Assembly: GCF_028293085.1 (NCBI RefSeq)
Contig: NZ_JAQGLC010000192.1
Coordinates: 1 to 34,455, forward strand
Length of the DNA: 34,455 nucleotides
DNA from: Sphingomonas bacterium
GTDB lineage: Bacteria; Pseudomonadota; Alphaproteobacteria; Sphingomonadales; Sphingomonadaceae
Reading direction: 5' to 3'
The translations under genes and the position numbers were made by a program. A model generated the notes under the pieces. It was not told the origin of the DNA and did not search any database. It saw nothing but the letters and a program-made list of their open reading frames with translations. Positions 15,981 to 23,089 of this stretch are shown in pieces; the stretch's first letter is position 1; each line of letters starts with the position of its first letter.

Positions 15981-16290
15981 TCGCGATCAGCCCGGCGAAA
16001 TTGGCGCCGTCCATCGGCCGAACCCGGCCGGCGCGCATTTGCAGCGCGATTCAAATGACCCGTGAGGTGCGGTACGATGAGGGCGCGCGCTGTCGCGTCA
16101 TCCGGTTGCCGCCGGAGTGCCACTGCGGTCCGAGGGGCTGTGCCAAAATTATCCAACATCGCGGGTCCGAAATTCCGGTTTCCCCTCGTGCGTTTCCAAC
16201 AAGGCCACCGCAATCACCGGCGAATTTTGGCACACGCTCCAACAAAACGATGACCGCTTCAGCCGCCGCCACCCGCCTGCCGAAAATAAT
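15981..16290. other. 310-base intergenic region without a supported gene
   Basis: This gap lies between two convergent genes. Short open frames exist on both strands but show neither a good start nor a recognisable product. The only structured element I see is the 12-bp inverted repeat pair at 16139-16150 and 16223-16234. No tRNA-like TPsiC sequence or promoter was found. Confidence 0.6.
16139..16234. repeat. Perfect 12-bp inverted repeat bounding a 96-bp segment
   Basis: TGTGCCAAAATT (16139-16150) recurs as its exact complement AATTTTGGCACA (16223-16234), with 72 bases between. The arms are AT-rich in GC-rich surroundings. The arrangement resembles the termini of a small non-autonomous element (MITE) or a decayed insertion sequence; no target-site duplication is visible at the flanks. 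A long-range terminator between convergent genes is another possibility. Confidence 0.5.
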
Positions 16291-17217
16291 CTACGCCGCC
16301 AGCTGCCACCGGCTCCGCCCCGCGCGCTTCGCGGCATAGAGCGCCTCGTCCGCCCGGCACACCAGCTGGCGCAGCGAGACGTCCCCCTCTTCGGAACAGG
16401 ATACGCCCACGCTCGCGCCGATATGCGCAAAGGTCCCGTCCACCTCGTAAACCGTGCCGAGCTGCTTCACGATCCGCGCCGCGGTGCGTTCGGCCAGCGC
16501 GCGGTCGGCATGGTGCATGATGATGCCGAACTCGTCGCCGCCCACGCGCGCCACGAAATCGCCGTCGCGGATCTGGCGCGGCAGGCGCCGGCCGACTTCG
16601 GCCAGTACCATGTCGCCGGCGCGATGGCCGAGCCGGTCGTTGATATGCTTGAAATGGTCGAGGTCGATCAGCAACAGGCTCGCTGTGTGCCCCTCGAGCG
16701 AGCCGGACAGCGCCTCCTCGAACCCGCGCCGATTATACAGGCCGGTCAGATGATCGGTGATCACCTGCTGCTGCAGTTTCGCATTGGCCTCCTGCAGCGC
16801 CTGGCGCGCCTGCAGGCGCTCGGTCAGGTCGACCACCTCGGAGATGAAGCGCATCGGCGTGCCGTCCTCATCGCGCACCACCGTCGCGGTCAGCAGCACG
16901 GTGACGGTGTCGCCATTCTTGTGGAGATAACGCTTCTCCATCTGATAGGAGTCGCGCTCGCCGCGCATCACCTCTTCGAACAGATGGAGGTCGGCGAGGA
17001 TGTCGTGCGGATGGGTGAAATCGGCGAAATGCATGCCGGCCAGCTCGCCCGGCGCATAGCCGAGCACCGCCGCGAACGGTGCGTTCACCTCGAGGCAGAT
17101 TCCCGTGACGTCGACGATGGCCTTGCCCGTCGCCGCCGCATGGAACGCTGCCTTGAACATCTGCCGGCTCGTCCGAAGCTCCCGCTCCAGCGCGCCGACG
17201 TCGCTATCCGTCACCAT
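16291..17217 (-). CDS. PAS-GGDEF diguanylate cyclase
   Basis: This 308-residue cytoplasmic protein makes cyclic di-GMP from two GTP. An N-terminal PAS domain (about 15-135, with FKAAFHAAATGKAIVDVTG and a PAC-like FISEVVDLTERLQARQ) feeds through a short coiled linker into the GGDEF domain (about 150-308). The active-site motif is intact (VGGDEFG, GGDEF at 226-230), and DHLTGLYNRRGFEEAL starts the domain. The inhibitory I-site RxxD is present as RDGD at 217-220, five residues before GGDEF, so product inhibition is expected. There is no EAL domain. The ATG at 17217 follows GCAGGA at 6 bases. The PAS ligand is unknown. It lies 105 bases downstream of the HAD gene on the same strand. Confidence 0.93.
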   Translation of the reverse strand: MVTDSDVGALERELRTSRQMFKAAFHAAATGKAIVDVTGICLEVNAPFAAVLGYAPGELAGMHFADFTHPHDILADLHLFEEVMRGERDSYQMEKRYLHKNGDTVTVLLTATVVRDEDGTPMRFISEVVDLTERLQARQALQEANAKLQQQVITDHLTGLYNRRGFEEALSGSLEGHTASLLLIDLDHFKHINDRLGHRAGDMVLAEVGRRLPRQIRDGDFVARVGGDEFGIIMHHADRALAERTAARIVKQLGTVYEVDGTFAHIGASVGVSCSEEGDVSLRQLVCRADEALYAAKRAGRSRWQLAA

Positions 17218-17322
17218 GCCCGATCCTGCAGCCTGATCGCGGACTATCCGCGTTTCAGGGGACGATAGGGCGCGAGAGTTAACGACTGATTTGCTGGTGG
17301 CACGCCCCGTGTCATTTGCGCG

Positions 17323-18066
17323 TCATTTCTGGCAGGCGACGATCGCGGCGATCACCGACAAAGTGTCTTCGGGGTCGCGCACCCGCACCGTGTCGAGCCC
17401 CAGCTCTTTCGCCGGATAATCGTTGCCGCCGGGGAAGATCGCGTCGCCGATGAACATCATCGCGTCGAGCGCGATGCCGCTCGCATCGCGCAATTTCTTC
17501 AGGCCATAGGCCTTGTCCACGCCCTCGCGCGTGATGTCGATCGAGGTCGCGCCGCCCATGTTGATCGACAGGCCGGGCAGGCGCGTGCGCAGATCGGCCT
17601 GGATCACCTTGCGCTTGGCGAAATCGGGATCCCAATGTTCCTTCGCGTCGAGCGGCGCCTGCTGGCCGAGCGCGGAAAAGGTGATCTGGCTGCCGCGATC
17701 CTCGATCCGCTCGCCCCAGGTCTGCTCGGGCACGAAGCCGGTTGCCTTCAGCGATTCGTCGAACGCGGCGAAGATCTGCTTTTTCTGCGCGTCGTCGAAC
17801 AGCTCGGCATAGACCGCGCTCCAGGCGCCGGCATAGCGATAGAGCTTGGTGCCCGTCGTCGGCATCAGCCACAATCGCGTCAGGTCGGCCCGCGCTGGCA
17901 GGCGGCTCGCCACCTGCTTTTCGAACTGCGGCCAGTCCCCGCCCGAGATCACCGCAACCTGCGCCACGCCCAGCAGGTCGGCGAGCGCTTCGCCCATCGG
18001 CGCCTGCAGCGGCTGCTTGCTCTCGGCCAGCGTTCCGTCGAGATCGAAGGCGACCAGTTGCTTCAT
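17323..18066 (-). CDS. HAD-IIB family hydrolase (phosphomannomutase-like)
   Basis: This 247-residue HAD-superfamily phosphotransferase has motif I at the N-terminus (LVAFDLDGTLAESKQ, nucleophile and acid/base aspartates in DLDGT), motif II near VAVISGGDW, and motif IV as FIGDAIFPGGNDYP. The cap is of the C2 (IIB) type. The FPGGND form of motif IV and the ITREGVDKAYGLKKL segment are characteristic of the eukaryotic-type phosphomannomutase branch, so sugar-phosphate mutase or phosphatase activity is likely. Bacterial PMM is normally the unrelated alpha-D-phosphohexomutase. The ATG at 18066 has CAGGAG 7 bases upstream. It is divergent from the small membrane protein gene that has an EcfG-type promoter. 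Confidence 0.8.
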   Translation of the reverse strand: MKQLVAFDLDGTLAESKQPLQAPMGEALADLLGVAQVAVISGGDWPQFEKQVASRLPARADLTRLWLMPTTGTKLYRYAGAWSAVYAELFDDAQKKQIFAAFDESLKATGFVPEQTWGERIEDRGSQITFSALGQQAPLDAKEHWDPDFAKRKVIQADLRTRLPGLSINMGGATSIDITREGVDKAYGLKKLRDASGIALDAMMFIGDAIFPGGNDYPAKELGLDTVRVRDPEDTLSVIAAIVACQK

Positions 18067-18165
18067 GCGGCAGCTCCTGTGGGGTGGCATCCACCGCTTC
18101 ATTGCGGGGTCCGCGTGCAATCGCCCGGTGCGGCCGGAAGTTCCCGCCCGATTCCATGCGCCTGT

Positions 18166-18190
18166 GGAACACTTATGGTCGCGCATCGTT
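18166..18190 (+). promoter_or_regulatory. EcfG (general stress sigma factor) type promoter
   Basis: GGAAC (18166-18170), a 16-base spacer, and CGTT (18187-18190) match exactly the consensus of the alphaproteobacterial general stress response sigma factor EcfG (GGAAC-N16/17-CGTT). The predicted start, about 18197, leaves a leader of about 20 bases before the ATG at 18218. No competing sigma-70 elements are evident. Confidence 0.62.
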
Positions 18191-18217
18191 CGTGCCCAAA
18201 GAAAAAAAGGGGCCGTC

Positions 18218-18592
18218 ATGTCATCGCAGAAAGCATTTATCTGGTCCGGTCGGACGCAAGTCGGCCTCGGCCTGTTTGCCGCATCCCTGATCTACCTGGC
18301 CGTCGCCGCGCCCAACGCGGTCGCGATCGCCTTTGCGATCGGGGCCGGGTCGTGCCTCGGCCTGTACGGGATCACCGGTGCGCGCTTCTGGCTGACCATC
18401 GTCACCATGCTGATGCTCGCCGTCTCGGCCTGCGGCCTGTTCGTGGCGCTGATGCTGGGCAGCTATATGCTGCTCCCGGTCACGATCGCCCAGATCGTGG
18501 CGGTGATGCTGATGGAAGGCCGCGAACGCCGCGACTGGATCGCGGCGGCGACGACCGAGTCGGCGCCTGCGAACGGGCTCATCGCCGGCTAG
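18218..18592 (+). CDS. Small membrane protein under a stress-type promoter
   Basis: I do not recognise a family. The protein has 124 residues with about four hydrophobic segments (15-31, 33-50, 55-72 and 74-95), short polar ends (MSSQKAFIWSGRTQ; EGRERRDWIAAATTES) and no catalytic motif. It is probably an inner-membrane protein of two hairpin pairs. The ATG at 18218 follows an A-rich stretch and AGGGG; the leader begins at a consensus EcfG promoter, so expression in general stress is inferred. It ends before a hairpin at 18602-18621, suggesting a single-gene transcript. Confidence 0.7.
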   Translation: MSSQKAFIWSGRTQVGLGLFAASLIYLAVAAPNAVAIAFAIGAGSCLGLYGITGARFWLTIVTMLMLAVSACGLFVALMLGSYMLLPVTIAQIVAVMLMEGRERRDWIAAATTESAPANGLIAG

Positions 18593-18601
18593 TGCGGGCG
18601 C

Positions 18602-18621
18602 TGCACCCACCTTGGGGTGCA
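18602..18621 (+). terminator. Hairpin after the small membrane protein gene
   Basis: TGCACCC (18602-18608) and GGGTGCA (18615-18621) form a 7-bp perfect stem with a 6-base loop, 10 bases after the stop codon, followed by ATT-rich sequence (TTAATCT). It is a likely terminator that insulates the helicase gene. Confidence 0.5.
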
Positions 18622-18687
18622 TTAATCTGGATTATCTGCTAGGGGCCCGTTTTGCCGCGACTACGCGGCCCCCATATCCGGATCATC

Positions 18688-20388
18688 ATGCCCTTCACAC
18701 AATTGCCCACGCTTCTCGCCGAAGCGCTCTCCGCCCGTGGTTACGCCGCGCCTACCCCCGTTCAGGCCGCCGTGCTGGAGCCCGAAGCCGCGGGCCGCGA
18801 CATGATCGTCTCGGCGCAGACCGGCTCGGGCAAGACCGTTGCCTTCGGCCTCGCCATCGCGCCGCAACTGCTCGGCGAGGACGGCACGATGCCGCCGGCC
18901 CGCGCGCCGCTCGCGCTCGCCATCGCCCCGACCCGTGAGCTCGCGCTCCAGGTCAGCCGCGAGCTCGCCTGGCTCTACGAGAAGGCCGGCGCGCGCATCG
19001 CCACCTGTGTCGGCGGCATGGACGCATCGAGCGAGCGCCGTGCCCTGTCACGCGGCGCGCATATCGTCGTCGGCACGCCCGGTCGCCTGCGCGACCATAT
19101 CGAACGCGGCGCGCTCGACCTCGGGTCCTTGAAGGCCGTCATCCTCGACGAGGCGGACGAGATGCTCGACATGGGCTTCCGCGAGGATCTCGAACAGATT
19201 CTCGACGCGACTCCCGATCAGCGCCGCACTTTGCTGTTCTCGGCGACCATGCCCAAGCCGATCGTCGCGCTCGCCAAGCGCTACCAGCGCGATGCCCTGC
19301 GCATCTCGACCGTCGGCGAGGATCGCGGTCACGGCGATATCAGCTACCAGGCGGTCACCGTCGCGCCGGCCGATATCGAGAATGCGGTGGTCAACCTGCT
19401 CCGCCTGCACGAGGCCGAATCGGCGATGCTGTTCTGCGCGACGCGCGACAATGTCCGCCATCTTCATGCCAGCCTGGTCGAGCGCGGTTTCGCCGCCGTC
19501 GCTTTGTCGGGTGAGCATAGCCAGAACGAGCGCAACGCCGCGATGCAGGCGCTGCGCGATCAGCGCGCCCGGGTCTGCGTCGCGACCGACGTCGCCGCGC
19601 GCGGCATCGATCTGCCGACGCTCAGCCTGGTCATCCATGTCGAGCTGCCGCGCGACGCCGAGACGCTGCAGCACCGCTCGGGCCGCACCGGCCGCGCGGG
19701 CAAGAAGGGCACGGCGGTCCTGATCGTCCCCTATCAGCGCAAGCGCCGGGTCGAGATGATGCTGCGCGGCGCGCGGATCGCGGTGGAATGGGTCAATGCG
19801 CCCACCGCCGACGATATCCGCAAGGCCGATCGCACCCGCCTGATGTCGATGCTGCTCGAGGATGTGGAGGTCGACGACGACGATCGCGCCCTCGCCGCCC
19901 AGCTGCTCGAGAAGAAGTCGCCCGAGGATATCGCGGCGGCGCTGGTGAAAACCTATCGCGCGCGCCTGCCCGCTCCCGAGGAGATGCTGACGCAAGGGTC
20001 CGCCCAGGCATCGTCCGGCCAGCAGGAAGGCCACCGCGCCGGCTTCGACGACATCGTCTGGTTCCGCATGGATATCGGCCGTCGCCAGAATGCCGATCCG
20101 CGCTGGATCCTGCCCTTGATCTGTCGCCGCGGGCACATCACCAAGAATGAGGTCGGCGCGATCCGCATCGGCCCGAACGAGACCGCCTTCCAGATTCCGC
20201 GCGCCATCGCCGGCAAGTTCATGGCATCGGTCAAGCGCACGGTGGGCGAGGAGGCCGAGGGCGGCGTCCAGTTCGAAGTGCTCGAAGGCGGCCCGCAACA
20301 GGCAGCCCGCGAACCGCGCCGCCATAACGGCCCGGCCCCCGTTCGCCACCAGCCAAGGCCGACGTTGCGCCAGCGGCCCAGGAACTAA
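18688..20388 (+). CDS. DEAD-box RNA helicase with DbpA-like RNA-binding domain
   Basis: This 566-residue ATP-dependent RNA helicase has all core motifs: Q motif (YAAPTPVQAAVL), I (AQTGSGKT), Ia (PTRELALQ), Ib (TPGR), II (DEAD), III (SAT), V (ARGIDLP) and VI (HRSGRTGRAG). The two RecA lobes occupy about 1-205 and 215-370. After a linker, residues about 455-530 (FRMDIGRRQNADPRWILPLI, then GAIRIGPNETAFQIPRAIAG) match the DbpA C-terminal RNA-binding fold, which in E. coli DbpA recognises 23S rRNA hairpin 92. A role in ribosome assembly or cold adaptation is therefore likely. A basic tail ends the protein. The ATG at 18688 is placed at the family N-terminus (MPFTQLPTLLAEAL). Confidence 0.92.
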   Translation: MPFTQLPTLLAEALSARGYAAPTPVQAAVLEPEAAGRDMIVSAQTGSGKTVAFGLAIAPQLLGEDGTMPPARAPLALAIAPTRELALQVSRELAWLYEKAGARIATCVGGMDASSERRALSRGAHIVVGTPGRLRDHIERGALDLGSLKAVILDEADEMLDMGFREDLEQILDATPDQRRTLLFSATMPKPIVALAKRYQRDALRISTVGEDRGHGDISYQAVTVAPADIENAVVNLLRLHEAESAMLFCATRDNVRHLHASLVERGFAAVALSGEHSQNERNAAMQALRDQRARVCVATDVAARGIDLPTLSLVIHVELPRDAETLQHRSGRTGRAGKKGTAVLIVPYQRKRRVEMMLRGARIAVEWVNAPTADDIRKADRTRLMSMLLEDVEVDDDDRALAAQLLEKKSPEDIAAALVKTYRARLPAPEEMLTQGSAQASSGQQEGHRAGFDDIVWFRMDIGRRQNADPRWILPLICRRGHITKNEVGAIRIGPNETAFQIPRAIAGKFMASVKRTVGEEAEGGVQFEVLEGGPQQAAREPRRHNGPAPVRHQPRPTLRQRPRN

Positions 20389-20394
20389 CCTGGC

Positions 20395-20429
20395 TTCCGT
20401 CATGCCGGAACAGGTCCGGCATGACGGAA
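20395..20429. terminator. Long perfect hairpin after the helicase gene
   Basis: TTCCGTCATGCCGG (20395-20408) pairs with CCGGCATGACGGAA (20416-20429), a 14-bp perfect stem with a 7-base loop, just downstream of the helicase stop. The GTCATGCCGG hairpin type is common between genes in sphingomonads and probably acts as a terminator, or a palindromic repeat. Confidence 0.6.
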
Positions 20430-20472
20430 ATGCTATTCCAGCCGGCGCAGAATCCCTCTACTGCGCCGCGCC

Positions 20473-20874
20473 ATGACCAAATCAGCCACCGACGTGATGC
20501 AGGACATCGTCTTTTCCGCCGTCATCGATTCGATCGGTGCGCTGAAGGCCGCCTCGAAGGGCGTGCCCAATACGCTGCTGCGCGATCTGAACTCGGTCCA
20601 CGCCAACACCACGCTCGCCGATCTGCCGCCCGAATTGCAGGCGGCGATCGCGACGAACGTCCGCGCGGCGTTCACGCGGCTGCTCAAGGAAGGCTATAAT
20701 GTCGCCCCTGCCGGCGGCGTCCAGGCCCCGCGCACCCCGCCGCCGCCCAGGCCGGTGTCGCGCGACGCCCAGCGTCACCGCAGGCCATCGTCGCCTCCGC
20801 CCAAGCCCGGCGGCAACGATCCGACCAAGCCCCGCGGCCCCCGCCCGAATCGCCAGCCCAGGCCAAAGAGCTGA
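20473..20874 (+). CDS. Small protein with a basic proline-rich tail
   Basis: I do not recognise this family. It is a 133-residue protein in two parts. Residues 1-75 look helical and neutral (ATDVMQDIVFSAVIDSIGAL, ELQAAIATNVRAAFTRLLKE). Residues 80-133 are disordered, rich in Pro, Arg, Lys and Gly, resembling nucleic-acid-binding tails. It lies 84 bases downstream of the helicase on the same strand, behind a strong hairpin, so it may be separately expressed. No signal peptide or membrane segment. A role with RNA or the helicase is only a guess from the tail and the neighbour. Confidence 0.6.
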   Translation: MTKSATDVMQDIVFSAVIDSIGALKAASKGVPNTLLRDLNSVHANTTLADLPPELQAAIATNVRAAFTRLLKEGYNVAPAGGVQAPRTPPPPRPVSRDAQRHRRPSSPPPKPGGNDPTKPRGPRPNRQPRPKS

Positions 20875-20877
20875 ATT

Positions 20878-20921
20878 CCTCCCTGCGAAGCGGGGAGGGG
20901 GACCAGCGAAGCTGGTGGAGG
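20878..20921. repeat. Double-hairpin intergenic repeat
   Basis: CCTCCC (20878-20883) pairs with GGGAGG (20893-20898), and ACCAGC (20902-20907) pairs with GCTGGT (20911-20916) around a GAA loop; GGAGGGG follows. On the other strand this reads CCCCTCCACCAGCTTCGCTG, a sequence familiar as a dispersed repeat in alphaproteobacterial genomes. Confidence 0.6.
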
Positions 20922-20980
20922 GGAATTGGAGCGCGGTGGCGATGCCGCACGCGAGTCATCGCAATGTGCCTCGAGGCGAC

Positions 20981-21008
20981 TAGGCCGGGGAGAATTCCCC
21001 CCGGCCTA
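20981..21008. terminator. Perfect hairpin upstream of hisC
   Basis: TAGGCCGGGG (20981-20990) pairs with CCCCGGCCTA (20999-21008), a 10-bp perfect stem with an 8-base loop. It is 140 bases before the hisC start. It may be a terminator for the preceding transcript or a leader structure; no run of T follows. Confidence 0.45.
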
Positions 21009-21148
21009 ACCCTCTGCTTGCAGATGTGAGCCTACAGGCAGGAAGGCTACCTACATGGTGCGCTCCCGCCCGATTTCAAAGATCGTAAAACCCCGTACCT
21101 GATGCGCGGCACTTGAGTACGGACCCCGGCTTCCCTAGGGCGCAAGCC

Positions 21149-22249
21149 ATGACCGCACCCAAGCCCAAAGACTGGATCATGGCGATCGCCCCCTATGTGC
21201 CGGGGCGCTCCACCACCGATGCCGGCGCGCCGATCGCCAAGCTCTCCTCGAACGAGAACCCGCTCGGCACCAGCGACCAGGCGCGCGCCGCCTTCTCCGC
21301 GCATGTCGGCGATCTCTTCCGTTATCCCGATGCCAGCGCGGCCGAGCTGCGCGAGGCGCTTGCCGCCCTTCACGATCTCGATCCCGCCCGGATCATCTAT
21401 GGCACCGGATCGGACGAGGTGCTCCACCTTGCCGCCGGCGCCTATGCCGGGCCCGGCGACGAGGTGATCTTCGTCCGCTACGGCTTTGCGGTGTACGAGA
21501 TCGCCACGCGCCGCGTCGGCGCCACGCCCATCGTCGCGCCCGACACGGATTATGCGACCGATGTCGACGCGATCCTCGCCTGCGTCACCGATCGCACGCG
21601 CCTCATCTTCATCGCCAATCCCAACAACCCGACCGGCACCTATGCGCCGCGCGGCGAGATATTGCGTCTCCACGCCAATCTTCCGTCGGACGTGATGCTG
21701 GTGATCGACCAGGCTTATTCCGAATATCTGACGCCCGAAGAGGATGATGGCGGCCTCGATCTCGCGCGCTACGCGCCCAATGTGATCGTCACCCGCACCT
21801 TCTCGAAGATCCACGGCCTCGCCGCCGAGCGGATCGGATGGGGCTATGGCTCGGCTGAGGCGGTCGCCGCGATGCACCGCATCCGCGCGCCCTTCTGCAT
21901 CACCACCGCGGGCCAGAAGGCGGCGATCGCCGCGCTCGGCGCGACCGATTTCGTCGAGCACAGCCGCGCCCATAATATCGAATGGCGCGCCTGGCTCGCC
22001 GGCGAGATCGCCAAGCTCGGCAATGCGGGCCTGCGCGTCGTGCCCAGCCACGCCAATTTCCTCCTCGTCCTGTTCGAGGGCAAGCTCACCGCCGAGGTCG
22101 CCTATCGCCAGCTGATGGAGCGCGGCATCATCGTCCGCTGGCTGCCGGGGCAGGGGCTTGCCCAGGGGCTGCGCATGACGATCGGCACCGAGACCGAAAC
22201 GCGCGTGCTGGCCGACACCCTTCGCGATATCGTCGCCGACAACAGCTGA
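21149..22249 (+). CDS. hisC: Histidinol-phosphate aminotransferase
   Basis: This 366-residue fold-type I PLP enzyme converts imidazole-acetol phosphate and glutamate to histidinol phosphate, and often also acts on aromatic amino acids. Family features are [12 protein letters not shown] (31-42), the FRYPD segment, [12 protein letters not shown], the cofactor-binding [11 protein letters not shown] (155-165), DQAYSEYL (188-194), and the Schiff-base lysine K220 in [15 protein letters not shown]. Length is normal for HisC. I chose the ATG at 21149 because residues before it are unlike the family. Other his genes are absent here. The stop overlaps the start of the haloacid dehalogenase-like gene by one base, so they are coupled. 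Confidence 0.9.
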   Translation: MTAPKPKDWIMAIAPYVPGRSTTDAGAPIAKLSSNENPLGTSDQARAAFSAHVGDLFRYPDASAAELREALAALHDLDPARIIYGTGSDEVLHLAAGAYAGPGDEVIFVRYGFAVYEIATRRVGATPIVAPDTDYATDVDAILACVTDRTRLIFIANPNNPTGTYAPRGEILRLHANLPSDVMLVIDQAYSEYLTPEEDDGGLDLARYAPNVIVTRTFSKIHGLAAERIGWGYGSAEAVAAMHRIRAPFCITTAGQKAAIAALGATDFVEHSRAHNIEWRAWLAGEIAKLGNAGLRVVPSHANFLLVLFEGKLTAEVAYRQLMERGIIVRWLPGQGLAQGLRMTIGTETETRVLADTLRDIVADNS

Positions 22250-22962
22250 TGGCCGCGCCGATCAAGGCGCTCGCCTTCGACGTGTTCGGCACGGTGGTCG
22301 ATTGGCGCACCAGCATCGCACGCGAGGCGGCGGCGTTCTTCGCGCCGCTTGGCCGCACCGACATCGATCCCGAATCTTTCGCCGATGCCTGGCGCGGTCT
22401 CTATCAGCCGGCGATGGAGGAATGCCGCGCCGGTCGCCGGCCCTTCGTCCGGCTGGATGTGCTCAACTGCGAGACGCTGGAGACCCTGCTCGATCGCCAT
22501 GAGGTCGCGGGCGTGGACGACGCCGCGCTCGAGCATTTCGCCCACGCCTGGCGCCGGCTCGATCCCTGGCCGGACGCGGTCGAGGGGCTCACCCGCCTCA
22601 AGACGCGCTACCCCATCGTCACTCTCTCCAACGGCAATATCGCGCTGATGCTGGAAATGGCGCGCCGCGCCGGCCTGCCCTGGGATGCGATCCTCGGCGC
22701 GGAGGTGACCGGTGCCTATAAACCCGAACCCCGCGCCTATCTCGGCACGGCGGAGATACTCGGCATCGCGCCCGCCGAGCTCTGCCTCGTGGCCGCCCAC
22801 CATAGCGATCTCGCCGCGGCGCGTGCCCGTGGCCTGGCCACGGCCCATGTCGATCGCCCGCTCGAATATGGCGGCCGGCCCGCGCCCGATCGGCATTTCC
22901 GACAGGACTGGGACCATGAAGCTGGCAGCTTGACCGAGCTTGCCGGGCAATTCGGTTGTTGA
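22249..22962 (+). CDS. Haloacid dehalogenase type II family protein
   Basis: This 237-residue HAD hydrolase has nucleophile D11 in ALAFDVFGTVVDW, motif II TLSNGN, motif III lysine in GAYKPEPRAYL, and the acidic motif replaced by VAAHHSDLAAARARGL as in L-2-haloacid dehalogenases. Type II haloacid dehalogenases hydrolyse L-2-haloalkanoates to D-2-hydroxy acids, but many family members act on phosphates or remain unassigned, so dehalogenation is only likely by family. The start is in a TGATG overlap with hisC, giving translational coupling. It ends about 50 bases before the Nudix reading frame. Confidence 0.82.
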   Translation: MAAPIKALAFDVFGTVVDWRTSIAREAAAFFAPLGRTDIDPESFADAWRGLYQPAMEECRAGRRPFVRLDVLNCETLETLLDRHEVAGVDDAALEHFAHAWRRLDPWPDAVEGLTRLKTRYPIVTLSNGNIALMLEMARRAGLPWDAILGAEVTGAYKPEPRAYLGTAEILGIAPAELCLVAAHHSDLAAARARGLATAHVDRPLEYGGRPAPDRHFRQDWDHEAGSLTELAGQFGC

Positions 22963-23089
22963 TCCCGCTGGACTTGTCCGCCCAGTCATGATTCTGATTC
23001 TGCTGTCATAAAACTGCCGTGCGGAGCATCGCCCCATCGACCAGGTTGCCGCCCTTCCCTACCGCATCGAAGCCGATGGCAGCGCACAG

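Noticed and set aside
16001..16339. Short open frames in the gap between 15980 and 16291
   Set aside because: Composition is frame-shadow-like, there is no ribosome binding site, and it would overlap the diguanylate cyclase end.
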